Origin: an uncultured Bacteroidota bacterium | Lineage (GTDB): Bacteria > Bacteroidota > Bacteroidia > 2-12-FULL-35-15 | Length of the DNA: 44,203 nt | Assembly: GCA_903911435.1 (NCBI GenBank) | Contig: CAIWDF010000024.1 | Location: forward strand, 1 to 44,203 | Direction: 5' to 3' | In this document: in pieces, positions 17,684 to 25,893 of the stretch | How the letters are laid out: every line of letters begins with the position of its first letter | How positions within the stretch are numbered: the first letter of the stretch is position 1 | The notes under the pieces: model-generated | Told to the model about the DNA's origin: nothing | Databases searched by the model: none | The model's input: only the letters and a program-made list of their open reading frames with translations | Translations under genes and position numbers: made by a program

Positions 17684-18931
17684 CTAATCAAGTTTCATTT
17701 TATCTATGTTCATTTCGTGGTGATGGTAATTTAGTTCGCCTTCCCATTTTGATATAACGGCCGTAGCCACTGCATTGCCCACCACATTGGTGGCCGCACG
17801 ACCCATATCTAATATTTGATCGATGCCAAGAAGCAATAATAATCCTTCGACAGGAATTTTAAAATAAGTAAGCATTCCTGCTATTACCACCAAAGAAGCG
17901 CGTGGAATACCTGCCATACCTTTACTTGTGATAAGCAAAATAAGAAGCATGATGATTTGGTCGCTGAGACTCATGTGAATGCCGTAAGCCTGTGCAATGA
18001 ATACGGTGGCAAAGGTCATATACATCATGGAACCATCAAGATTGAATGAGTAGCCGAGTGGTAAAACAAAACTAACTATGCGGTTTCCACAACCAAATCG
18101 TTCTAGCGATTCGATGGTCTTGGGCATAGCTGCTTCGGAACTAGCAGTGCTGAATGCCAACAATACTGGTTCTTTGATATGGTTGAGCAACTGAAAGAAC
18201 TTTATTTTAGTTACAAAACAAATGAGAAAAAGAACTATGAAAACGAAAAATAACAGTCCTAGATAGAAAGTAGAAATTAGATAAATATATCCCGACAAAA
18301 CACCGATACCTTGTTTAGCAACCACTGCTGCCAAAGCGCCAAACACTCCTAATGGAGCAAATGCCATTACATAATTGGTAACCTTGAACATGATGTGTGA
18401 CACCGCATCGAAAAACTCAACAACCACTTTTCCTTTTTTACCAATGGAAGATGCTCCAACACCAAAAAACATAGCGAAGATAACTATAGGCAATATTTCG
18501 TTTTTGGCCATAGCGTCAGCTATACTTGCTGGAATAATATGTTCGATAAATGTTTTGGCATCGAATCCTTTGCTGGCTTCAACTCCTGTTTCGGTGCCTG
18601 CTGTGGGCAAGGTGAGCGCCATTGATTTACCCGGTTCGAAAAGATTGACCAACAATAAACCTAATAGTAAAGACACAATGGCTAAGGCTGTGAAATACAA
18701 AAGTGTTTTGATGCCAATGCGACCCACCGATTTGAAATCGCCAACTTTGGCAATGCCTACTACTAGAACAGAAAACACAAGTGGTGCGATGATCATCTTT
18801 ATCAATCGCATGAATATATCACTTAGGATATGAAAGTTAACGGCAGTATCTTTCCAGAAAAAGCCAACGGCAATTCCTAAGAACATTCCCAAAAATATTT
18901 GAACGATAAGACTCGGCTTTTTTATTTTCAT
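17684..18931 (-). CDS. Dicarboxylate/amino acid:cation symporter (DAACS family)
   Basis: A secondary transporter of about 415 residues related to GltP, GltT and DctA, importing C4-dicarboxylates or acidic amino acids with protons or sodium. Family marks are the serine-rich hairpin AFSTASSEAAMPKTIE, the SFNLDGSMMYMTFATVFIAQAY stretch (NMDG-like motif reading NLDG), and GIPRASLVVIAGML. The start chosen is ATG at 18931 (MKIKKPSLIVQIF) before the first helix, not the open frame from 18970. A near-match to the -7 element lies upstream. It overlaps nothing and leads directly into dedA. Confidence 0.92.
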   Translation of the reverse strand: MKIKKPSLIVQIFLGMFLGIAVGFFWKDTAVNFHILSDIFMRLIKMIIAPLVFSVLVVGIAKVGDFKSVGRIGIKTLLYFTALAIVSLLLGLLLVNLFEPGKSMALTLPTAGTETGVEASKGFDAKTFIEHIIPASIADAMAKNEILPIVIFAMFFGVGASSIGKKGKVVVEFFDAVSHIMFKVTNYVMAFAPLGVFGALAAVVAKQGIGVLSGYIYLISTFYLGLLFFVFIVLFLICFVTKIKFFQLLNHIKEPVLLAFSTASSEAAMPKTIESLERFGCGNRIVSFVLPLGYSFNLDGSMMYMTFATVFIAQAYGIHMSLSDQIIMLLILLITSKGMAGIPRASLVVIAGMLTYFKIPVEGLLLLLGIDQILDMGRAATNVVGNAVATAVISKWEGELNYHHHEMNIDKMKLD

Positions 18932-19019
18932 TCTTTGTTTATTTATGCAAAGTAATGAAAAGTTTTTCATTGGTTGGCGTTTTCTGTTTCAATAATTAAT
19001 TACCGAAAACACTTCATCG

Positions 19020-19700
19020 TTAGATTTGTAAACGATAACCAATACCTTTTATAGTCTTGATGAATTTGTCACCAAGCTTTTCGCGCAACTTGCGCACATG
19101 AACATCAATGGTGCGGTTAGAACGAGGAAGTTCGTATCCCCATATTTGTTTCGAAATTTCTTTGCGAGTGAATACTTTCAGTGGAGCCTTGTATAGCAAA
19201 TCAAGCAATTCGAATTCTTTTCGGGGTAGGATGAGTTTTTCACCATCAAGATGAATAAGGTAATGTTCGCGGTCGATGATAAGGCCATTGAGGTTTTCTT
19301 GTTCAGGCAACGGATGCAGCACATGACGCTTGAGCAAGGCTTTGAGTCTCGATATAAGTACTCGATTTTTGATGGGTTTCACAATATAATCATCGGCACC
19401 GGCAGCATATGCAGCCAATTGCGAATAATCTTCGTTGCGTAGGGTACAGAACACAAAGAAACATGAACTCAAGTCTTGGTGTTGACGCAATTGATGACAA
19501 AGTTCAATTCCATCTACCTCTGGCAAGTTCACTTCCATCATCACCAAATGAGGCACTTGTTCGATGGCAATTTGGAGGGCTTGCTTGGCATTAGTAGCAA
19601 CACTGATGTGGTAACCAACAGCTGACAATGCTTCGGCCATTGACGACAACAAGTCCTCATCGGTATCAACCAATAATATATGAAAGGGCGAAGAATCCAT
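19020..19700 (-). CDS. OmpR-type response regulator with Glu in place of phospho-acceptor Asp
   Basis: A 226-residue regulator with an N-terminal receiver domain (about 6-122) and a C-terminal winged-helix DNA-binding domain (about 135-226, with ELLDLLYKAPLKVFTRKEISKQIWG and RTIDVHVRKLREKLG, family-typical). The receiver keeps Thr (FCTLR) and Lys (VKPIK), but the phospho-acceptor position in LVMMEVNLPEVDG is Glu56 (codon at 19533-19535) and the first acidic pair is D12-T13. Glu can mimic the phosphorylated state, so it may be constitutively active or use another signal. No histidine kinase is adjacent. It is divergent from the metal-uptake genes at 19841, which makes them possible targets. 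Confidence 0.9.
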   Translation of the reverse strand: MDSSPFHILLVDTDEDLLSSMAEALSAVGYHISVATNAKQALQIAIEQVPHLVMMEVNLPEVDGIELCHQLRQHQDLSSCFFVFCTLRNEDYSQLAAYAAGADDYIVKPIKNRVLISRLKALLKRHVLHPLPEQENLNGLIIDREHYLIHLDGEKLILPRKEFELLDLLYKAPLKVFTRKEISKQIWGYELPRSNRTIDVHVRKLREKLGDKFIKTIKGIGYRLQI

Positions 19701-19728
19701 CTAATAATTGTGAACCGCTAAATAAACT

Positions 19729-19756
19729 TTATCGTACTACCTTTACATTACGATAA
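19729..19756. promoter_or_regulatory. Operator-like inverted repeat between divergent genes
   Basis: TTATCGTA at 19729-19736 and TACGATAA at 19749-19756 form a perfect 8-bp inverted repeat with half-site starts 20 bp apart, about two helical turns. It lies 28 bp upstream of the response-regulator start and before the promoter of the small exported protein. A dimeric regulator site, possibly autoregulation by the neighbouring regulator, is an inference. Confidence 0.45.
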
Positions 19757-19824
19757 GATTAAATTTACTTTACCTGCAAGCGCATCGAATTTTACTTTCT
19801 TAATCACAATTCATTTATAAACCT

Positions 19825-19832
19825 TACTTTTG
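19825..19832 (+). promoter_or_regulatory. Promoter -7 element (TACTTTTG)
   Basis: TACTTTTG is an exact TAnnTTTG match ending eight bases before the ATG at 19841. Transcription would begin within a few bases of the start codon, giving a very short or absent leader. Confidence 0.5.
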
Positions 19833-19840
19833 TGCTTGCA

Positions 19841-20155
19841 ATGAAAGAGCAACTCAAAAAAATAGGTTCCATCGCCTTGTTGTTTCTTTTTCTATTCCCA
19901 ATAATAGAAAAAGGATGGCACGATGCAGGTCACTTGGATGATACGCATTGCATTGCTACTGATAAACACTTCCACACGTTGGAGCACAGTTGTTCGGTTT
20001 GCGATTTTACATCTACTAATACATTATCGGGAGTAGCCACTAAGTTTCAGTTTTTGCTGAGCGTTCGAGGTGTTACTTATCACCGTTTTACTGAATCTTC
20101 TTTTTTTCATACCCCACAACATCAATTACCTTCGCGGGCACCACCAGTGGTTTAA
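19841..20155 (+). CDS. Small exported His/Cys-rich protein, probably metal-related
   Basis: A 104-residue protein with a signal peptide-like N-terminus (KKIGSIALLFLFLFPIIEKG) and a mature part dense in metal ligands: WHDAGHLDDTHC, DKHFHTLEHSCSVCDF and later HRF, FHTPQHQ. The CxxCDF with preceding His pattern recurs in small Bacteroidota proteins encoded beside TonB-dependent receptors; this is from memory and was not searched. The start is the ATG at 19841, not the TTG nine bases upstream that overlaps the promoter. It lies 109 bp before the receptor gene. A periplasmic metal-binding or metal-sensing role is inferred; no named family is assigned. Confidence 0.7.
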   Translation: MKEQLKKIGSIALLFLFLFPIIEKGWHDAGHLDDTHCIATDKHFHTLEHSCSVCDFTSTNTLSGVATKFQFLLSVRGVTYHRFTESSFFHTPQHQLPSRAPPVV

Positions 20156-20156
20156 G

Positions 20157-20236
20157 TCCCGAGCTTTCGGGAACTAAATAGCCATTTTATCGCTTACCGA
20201 TAGTGGCCGATTATCTAAAGATGCCATACGGCATCT
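20157..20236 (+). promoter_or_regulatory. Three consecutive hairpins in the receptor leader
   Basis: The gap between the small exported protein and the receptor holds three hairpins: TCCCGA/TCGGGA (20157-20172, loop GCTT), GCCA..TATCG/CGATA..TGGC (20181-20207) and AGATGCC/GGCATCT (20219-20236, loop ATAC), the last followed by a T-rich stretch. They could partly terminate transcription, control RNA stability, or form a regulatory leader. Confidence 0.5.
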
Positions 20237-20264
20237 CCTTATTTATTAAACCGAAGAAAGATTG

Positions 20265-22742
20265 ATGAAAAATAGTTTCGTAATACTTTATATTATAGTA
20301 TGCACTTTATGTGCAAGTAGTGGCTGGAGTATGCCAGCAGGAAAAACCACCTTAACAGGCAAGGTGACCGACAAAGCCAGTGGCGAGGCCCTACCAGGAG
20401 TTACCCTATATGTTCCCGACTTAAAAACTGGTGCTGTTACCAATTTGGATGGTGTATATAAAATAGAAAATTTGCCCAATTCGAAAATCTTAATTCAAAT
20501 TAGTTTTTTGGGTTATACGCCAATTTTAGAAACGGTAGACCTTGCCACCATCACGAACAAAGACTTTGCTTTGGAAGCCTCTGTAAAAGAGATGAGCGAA
20601 GTGGTGGTGACGGGAACTTCGAAAGCTACTGAGATAAAACGAAATCCGGTGCCTATGATGTCGGTGAACAAAGAGTTTCTTACACAAAATGCTTCCACCA
20701 ACATCATTGAAACATTGAATAAAGTTCCAGGAGTAAGCAGCCTTTCGACTGGCCCTAATGTATCGAAACCTTATATACGTGGGCTTGGCAGCAACCGTGT
20801 ACTTACTATGTATGATGGAGTGAGGCAAGAAGGCCAACAATGGGGCGAGGAGCATGGAGTGGAGATGGACCAGTTTTTAATCGACCATATTGAGGTGCTG
20901 AAAGGCCCTGCTAGCCTTATGTATGGCTCTGATGCATTGGCGGGTGTGGTGAACCTATTGCCTGCAAACCCAGTGCCCGAGGGCACCATCAAGGGAAATG
21001 TGCTTAGCAATTATCAGACGAACAACAAACAAATAGCTGGTTCGATAGCTTTGGATGGTAATAACAAAGGGTTTATTTGGGGATTTAGAGCATCGCGCAA
21101 GCAAGCGAGCAATTACCAAAACAAAGTGGATGGACCTGTGTACGGAACTAAATATCAAGAGAACGATTTGAATGCCTACATTGGCTTGCAACGTTCGTGG
21201 GGTTATACTCACCTCAACTTTAGTGTATACGACAACTTACAGGAAATACCAGATGGTAGTCGCGATTCGCTGACGCGAAAGTTTACGCAACAAATCAGTG
21301 AGCTGGATACCGTTCGGCCTATTGTTTCCAATCAACAACTTACCTCCTATTCTATTGCTGTGCTGCATCAGCATGTGCAACATTATCGTTTGTATTCGGC
21401 TAGCAATTTTATTTTCGGCAGAAGCAAACTCAACATGAACCTTGGGGTGCAGCAAAGTGTGCGCAGAGAATACAGTCACCCTACTGCTCCCGATTTGGCT
21501 GGTTTATCGCTTTTGCTCAATGTATATTCTTACGATTTCAAATTGCATTTGCCCGATGTGAATGGTCTCGAATCGACCATTGGAGTGAATGGAATGCTGC
21601 AACATAATGATGCTAGCAAGGGCAGCGAATTTGTGGTGCCCAACTATCGTTCGTTCGACCTAGGACCTTTTATTCATTTCAAAAAAACATTTGGCAAATT
21701 GGATGTGGCGGCTGGTATACGCTATGATGTAAGATGGTTTCAGAACGATTCGATGTATACTCATATCAACCCTTCTACCGGTTTCGAAGCTACCACCGCG
21801 TATACTGGCGACAGCACCTCCACCAAACAGTTTTCGTACTATAAACATATTTTTGCTGGACTAAGCGGCAGCATAGGTGCTACGTATAACTTGAACGATA
21901 AGTTGAGCATAAAGGCCAATGTGGCTCGTGGTTATCGTGCTCCTAATGTGTTCGAAATAGCTGCCAAAGGAGTGCACCCGGGCACTGGCATTCAACAGTT
22001 GGGTGACGACAATTTCAAGCCCGAATTCAGTTTGCAAGAAGACATCGGCCTTTTTCTCGAAAGCAAACATATTTCGGCAAGCATAGAAGTGTTCGAAAAC
22101 CATATCAGCAATTATATATACAACGAAAAACTACAAACTTCGCAAGGCAGCGATTCGCTTTTCCATCAAGCCGGAAACACATATCCGGTGTTCAAGTTTC
22201 GCCAAACAAGTGCTGCTTTGGTAGGTGGGGAATTGAGTTTCGAGATACATCCTCACCCACTCGATTGGTTGCATTTCGAAAACTCCATCTCCATTATATA
22301 TGCTACCAACCGAGGTGGCAATGGTGCACACATAACCGATAGTACCAAGTACCTGCCGTTTATTCCACCGCTGCATACCAATTCGGAACTACGAGCCAAC
22401 TTGAAAACCAAATTCGCACGCGTTGCCAACGCTTACCTCAAAATAGGGGTACAATATTATGCTGCGCAAAACAGGGCTTATCTTGCCTCGGGCACCGAAA
22501 CCAAAACCCCTGCTTACACCCTCGTGGAAGCAGGTATGGGCACCGATGTGCTCAACAAAAAAGGCAAAACGCTTATCAATGTGAGCATACTGGGCACCAA
22601 CCTGGCCGATGTGGCTTACCAATCGAACATGAGTAGGTTGAAGTATTTCGATAATTACCCCAACAATGGAAGTGGACGAAGTGGCATCTATAATATAGGT
22701 AGAAACATTAGTTTCAAGTTGGTGATTCCGGTGGGGTTTTAG
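20265..22742 (+). CDS. TonB-dependent outer-membrane receptor, probably metal uptake
   Basis: An 825-residue receptor. After a signal peptide (about 1-24) comes a carboxypeptidase-regulatory-like domain (TLTGKVTDKASGEALPGVTL ... VDL, about 27-105), then the plug domain with VPGVSSLSTGPNVSKPYIRGLGSNRV and IDHIEVLKGPASLMYGSDALAGVVNL, then a beta-barrel ending in the aromatic C-terminus VIPVGF. The plug segment DGVRQEGQQWGEEHGVE resembles zinc/copper-type receptors, from memory of the family. The neighbouring His/Cys-rich protein supports metal uptake. The true start is ATG 20265, just after an in-frame TTG. The gene ends directly in the 15-bp repeat block. Confidence 0.9.
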   Translation: MKNSFVILYIIVCTLCASSGWSMPAGKTTLTGKVTDKASGEALPGVTLYVPDLKTGAVTNLDGVYKIENLPNSKILIQISFLGYTPILETVDLATITNKDFALEASVKEMSEVVVTGTSKATEIKRNPVPMMSVNKEFLTQNASTNIIETLNKVPGVSSLSTGPNVSKPYIRGLGSNRVLTMYDGVRQEGQQWGEEHGVEMDQFLIDHIEVLKGPASLMYGSDALAGVVNLLPANPVPEGTIKGNVLSNYQTNNKQIAGSIALDGNNKGFIWGFRASRKQASNYQNKVDGPVYGTKYQENDLNAYIGLQRSWGYTHLNFSVYDNLQEIPDGSRDSLTRKFTQQISELDTVRPIVSNQQLTSYSIAVLHQHVQHYRLYSASNFIFGRSKLNMNLGVQQSVRREYSHPTAPDLAGLSLLLNVYSYDFKLHLPDVNGLESTIGVNGMLQHNDASKGSEFVVPNYRSFDLGPFIHFKKTFGKLDVAAGIRYDVRWFQNDSMYTHINPSTGFEATTAYTGDSTSTKQFSYYKHIFAGLSGSIGATYNLNDKLSIKANVARGYRAPNVFEIAAKGVHPGTGIQQLGDDNFKPEFSLQEDIGLFLESKHISASIEVFENHISNYIYNEKLQTSQGSDSLFHQAGNTYPVFKFRQTSAALVGGELSFEIHPHPLDWLHFENSISIIYATNRGGNGAHITDSTKYLPFIPPLHTNSELRANLKTKFARVANAYLKIGVQYYAAQNRAYLASGTETKTPAYTLVEAGMGTDVLNKKGKTLINVSILGTNLADVAYQSNMSRLKYFDNYPNNGSGRSGIYNIGRNISFKLVIPVGF

Positions 22743-22800
22743 TTTAAAGTTAGAAAGTTTAAAGTTGGAAAGTTTAAAGTTAGAAAGTTTAAAGTTGGAG
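22741..22800 (+). repeat. 15-bp tandem repeat (AGTTTAAAGTTAGAA), four copies
   Basis: Four adjacent 15-bp units alternate between AGTTTAAAGTTAGAA and AGTTTAAAGTTGGAA/GAG. They begin at the last base of the receptor stop codon. The final unit, AGTTTAAAGTTGGAGGG, is nearly the same as the module at 336-353, so it forms the outer edge of the repeat element. Confidence 0.9.
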
Positions 22801-22829
22801 GGTGAGTATAAGATATAGCGTGTGGGTTT

Positions 22830-23135
22830 ACAGTTTGGTTCTTTAATATTACTTTTTTGCCTTGAAATTTTACTTTTTGAGTGTTTTGAGTTACTATGGG
22901 TCTGTTATGCGTTACTCTAGCTCTGTTTAGGGTTACTATTGGTCTGTTTTGGGTTACTATTGGTCTGTTATGAGTTACTCTTACTCTGTTTTGAGTTACT
23001 CTTACTCTGTTATGGGTTACTATGGGTCTGTTATGAGTTACTCTTGCTCTGTTTAGGGTTACTATTGGTCTGTTTTGAGTTACTATTACTCTGTTTAGGG
23101 TTACTATTTGTTTTTTAGGGTTACTATTTTGATAA
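22830..23135 (+). repeat. 21-bp tandem array with conserved leader (copy 2, complete)
   Basis: A 54-base leader (22830-22883) is followed by eleven 21-bp units (22884-23114) and a twelfth degenerate unit to 23135. The leader plus first unit agrees with copy 1 at 73 of 75 positions. The last units, containing TTTAGGGTTACTATTTGTTT, also match copy 1. The interior units differ in order and kind: variable positions are the two bases after the second T of GTT, the base after TTG or TAG, A or C after TTACT, and the two or three bases before TCTG. Between the leader and the 15-bp block lie 29 unremarkable bases. Confidence 0.92.
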
Positions 23136-23140
23136 AAAAA

Positions 23141-23290
23141 GTAAAAAAGGGGTTTTTGAAAAGTAAAATGGGTGACAAAAAAAGTAAAAGTGAGTTTTGA
23201 AAAAGTAAAAAAGGGGTTTTTGAAAAGTAAAATGGGTGACAAAAAAAGTAAAAGTGAGTTTTGAAAAGGTAAAAATGGTTTTTTAGGATT
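23141..23290 (+). repeat. 64-bp tandem repeat made of three ~21-bp subunits
   Basis: Two nearly identical 64-bp copies start at 23141 and 23205, with a third partial copy from 23269. Inside each copy GTAAAA recurs at spacings of 22, 21 and 21 bp, so the 21-bp phase continues after the array. Reverse-complemented, the TTACTTTTT core matches the leader of the array. The rest of the gap to the peptidase start at 23452 holds A/T-rich sequence with a near-match promoter element TACCTTTA (23419-23426). Confidence 0.88.
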
Positions 23291-23451
23291 TAGGATTTGT
23301 GAGCCTCAACGATTTTTAAACTCTGGTTTCTTTGCGATAAATAAGAAATCTTAAATCAATTGTGAATCCTTCATCAATTAAACCCATTGAGATTTCGCTT
23401 CGTGTTAAAAATCTTATTACCTTTATTGTCTCAACAAATGGCATTGTATTT

Positions 23452-25881
23452 ATGAAATTCAAGATATTATTTCTCGCCTTGTGCATTTCGCTTGGCTTGC
23501 AAGCACAGCATCGACATCAAAAAACTAATTTACCTCATCCTAGTTTTCAAGCTTCTAACTTGCGCAGCGACACGGTGGATATCCTCAAGTATACCATCAA
23601 CCTCAACATCACTAGTTTTGTAGATAGCAGCATCAGCGGAAATACGGAAATAAAATTTACACCCAAGCTAAATGGAGTGAGCAGTGTTGCTTTAGATTTG
23701 TTGAAACTTACAGTAGATTCGGTGAAGTGGGCCACATCGAATTTGATGTATACCTATGACGACACTTTGTTGTTGGTAAGCCTTGCACAACCCATGAATA
23801 TAGGCGATACTAGTTCTATGGTGGTGTATTATCATGGTAAACCGCAAGGCGATGCATCGGGCTGGGGAGGTTTTTATTTTCAGAACGGATATGCTTATAA
23901 TTTAGGAGTCGGTTTTGCAGCACAGCCGCATTGTTATGGTAGAGTTTGGTTTCCGTGTTTCGACAATTTTGTGGAACGTTCGGTTTACGAATTCAACATC
24001 ACCACCAACAATGGCAAACTGGCGTATTGCAATGGTTATCTTGCCAACGACACGACCGACTTGAGCGGAAACCGAACTCGCAAATGGATTTTGGATAAAG
24101 AAATACCAACGTATTTGGCATCGGTGTCGGTGGCAGCTTATGCACAAATCAACCAAACCTTTAATAGCCTCACTGGACCAAAACCTATTGTAATAGCTGC
24201 ATTGGCCGGAGATACTACTAATGTAAAAAACTCATTCATTAACCTTCCGTCAGCTTTGTCGACTTACGAAAACCGCTTCGGGCCTTATCGTTGGAACAGA
24301 GTGGGCTATTGCATGGTGCCGTTTTCGTCAGGAGCTATGGAGCATGCTACTAATATCTCGTATCCGCAAGCAGCAGCCAACGGCTCGTTGCTCAATCAAA
24401 CGGTGATGGCACACGAGCTCTCGCATCATTGGTTTGGCGACTTGGTTACCTGCCGCACCCCGCAAGACATGTGGCTGAACGAAGGCTGGGCAAGGTATTG
24501 CGAGTTCATCTTCACCGAAGGACTGAGTGGATACACCAGTTATTTGAATGATGTAAGGCTGAATCACGAAAACTGTTTACAGTTTTTAGAACCCATTGAA
24601 GGCGGTTTTCAAACCCTATCGAACATGCCTCTGAGCATGACCTATGGAGTGATAGGTGCACCGGTAACTTCTACCTACGACCGTGGAGCCGACATTGCGC
24701 ACACTTTAAGAGGATACATGGGTGATAGTTTGTTTTTCTATTCGTTGAAAGATTATTTGGCACAACATCAATACCAAGATGTGTCGAGTGCTGATATGAG
24801 AGATGCACTCACCAATGCAAGTGGAATAAACCTTACCGATTTTTTCAACGATTGGGTATTCAATCCGGGATGGCCTCATTTCTCTATCGATTCGACACAT
24901 GCAGTAGCCAATGGAAGTAATTATTTGGTGACTGTTTATCTGAAACAAAAACTAACAGGAGCACCCAATTATTTCAATCAAGTGCCCTTGAACATTACCT
25001 TCAAAGCAGCTAACTGGGCCGAACAAATACGACAGGTATACATGTCGGGGCCTAATGCTTCGTTTCAGTTTACGTTGCCTTTCAACCCGGTGTTCACTGC
25101 TGTGAATATGGACGAAAAAATAAGTCATGCAGTGGCTCCTGCCTACCAAACCATAAAAACAACGGGAAGCAAAAGTTTTGCAAATGCAAAGATGACCATT
25201 GGTGTAACCAGTATTTCTGATTCGGCATTTGTGAGGGTAGAACATAATTTTGCTGCACCCGATGCGTTTCAACACTGCTGCATGCCTTACCGATTGTCGC
25301 CTAATCATTATTGGAAAGTGGATGGTATATTGCCCTCCAACTTTAAAGCCACCGCTACTATTTTTTACAATGGGCAAACTACTTCGTACAGTGGTTACAA
25401 TTGGCTCGACAATAATTTGATTACTACTTACGAGGATAGTTTGGTGCTGATGTACCGCAGAAATGCAGCTTCTGATTGGAGTATATATCCTTATTATCAC
25501 AAAAACATGCTTGGAAGCAATAATAATAAGTATGGCCAAATCATTATTGATACACTTCATTTGGGCGAATTTACTTTTGCCATGAAAGATTATTTATTGG
25601 GAGTACCTAACACGGATGCTTCGGCCAATGTGCAAGTGGTAAAACTATTTCCAAATCCAGCTAATGATTTGATAAGTGTTGAACTCTTGACCAAACCTAC
25701 CAATCCTTGCACTTTGATGGTGACCGATGTGGTTGGAAAACTGGTGTATCAAGAAACGATAACCAATTCGAAAAACACTACTACCATTAATACATCTGCT
25801 TTTAAGAACGGAATGTATTTCCTTACTTTAAAATCGACTGACCGAATAGTATCAAAAAATAAATTTATTGTTTCACATTAA
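23452..25881 (+). CDS. Secreted M1-family metallopeptidase with T9SS tail
   Basis: An aminopeptidase N-like zinc protease of 809 residues. The start is ATG 23452, giving the signal peptide MKFKILFLALCISLGLQAQ; the open frame to 23362 lacks a signal at its start. The zinc site HELSHHW is at 321-327 and the third ligand Glu344 lies in WLNEGW, a perfect HExxH-x18-E. The M1 exopeptidase motif appears as GAMEH. The C-terminal 75 residues (from VVKLFPNPANDLISVEL to NKFIVSH) are a type A T9SS sorting domain, so the protein is expected to be secreted or surface-attached. The next M1 gene begins 12 bp later. Confidence 0.93.
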   Translation: MKFKILFLALCISLGLQAQHRHQKTNLPHPSFQASNLRSDTVDILKYTINLNITSFVDSSISGNTEIKFTPKLNGVSSVALDLLKLTVDSVKWATSNLMYTYDDTLLLVSLAQPMNIGDTSSMVVYYHGKPQGDASGWGGFYFQNGYAYNLGVGFAAQPHCYGRVWFPCFDNFVERSVYEFNITTNNGKLAYCNGYLANDTTDLSGNRTRKWILDKEIPTYLASVSVAAYAQINQTFNSLTGPKPIVIAALAGDTTNVKNSFINLPSALSTYENRFGPYRWNRVGYCMVPFSSGAMEHATNISYPQAAANGSLLNQTVMAHELSHHWFGDLVTCRTPQDMWLNEGWARYCEFIFTEGLSGYTSYLNDVRLNHENCLQFLEPIEGGFQTLSNMPLSMTYGVIGAPVTSTYDRGADIAHTLRGYMGDSLFFYSLKDYLAQHQYQDVSSADMRDALTNASGINLTDFFNDWVFNPGWPHFSIDSTHAVANGSNYLVTVYLKQKLTGAPNYFNQVPLNITFKAANWAEQIRQVYMSGPNASFQFTLPFNPVFTAVNMDEKISHAVAPAYQTIKTTGSKSFANAKMTIGVTSISDSAFVRVEHNFAAPDAFQHCCMPYRLSPNHYWKVDGILPSNFKATATIFYNGQTTSYSGYNWLDNNLITTYEDSLVLMYRRNAASDWSIYPYYHKNMLGSNNNKYGQIIIDTLHLGEFTFAMKDYLLGVPNTDASANVQVVKLFPNPANDLISVELLTKPTNPCTLMVTDVVGKLVYQETITNSKNTTTINTSAFKNGMYFLTLKSTDRIVSKNKFIVSH

Positions 25882-25893
25882 TACCTTTAAAAA

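Noticed and set aside
18375-18833. 152-codon plus-strand frame inside the symporter gene
   Set aside because: Antisense shadow of a gene with intact family motifs.
22739-23242. 167-codon minus-strand reading frame over the array
   Set aside because: It consists of 5-residue and 7-residue repeats that follow from the DNA repeat; no independent domain or conserved start. Treated as repeat DNA.
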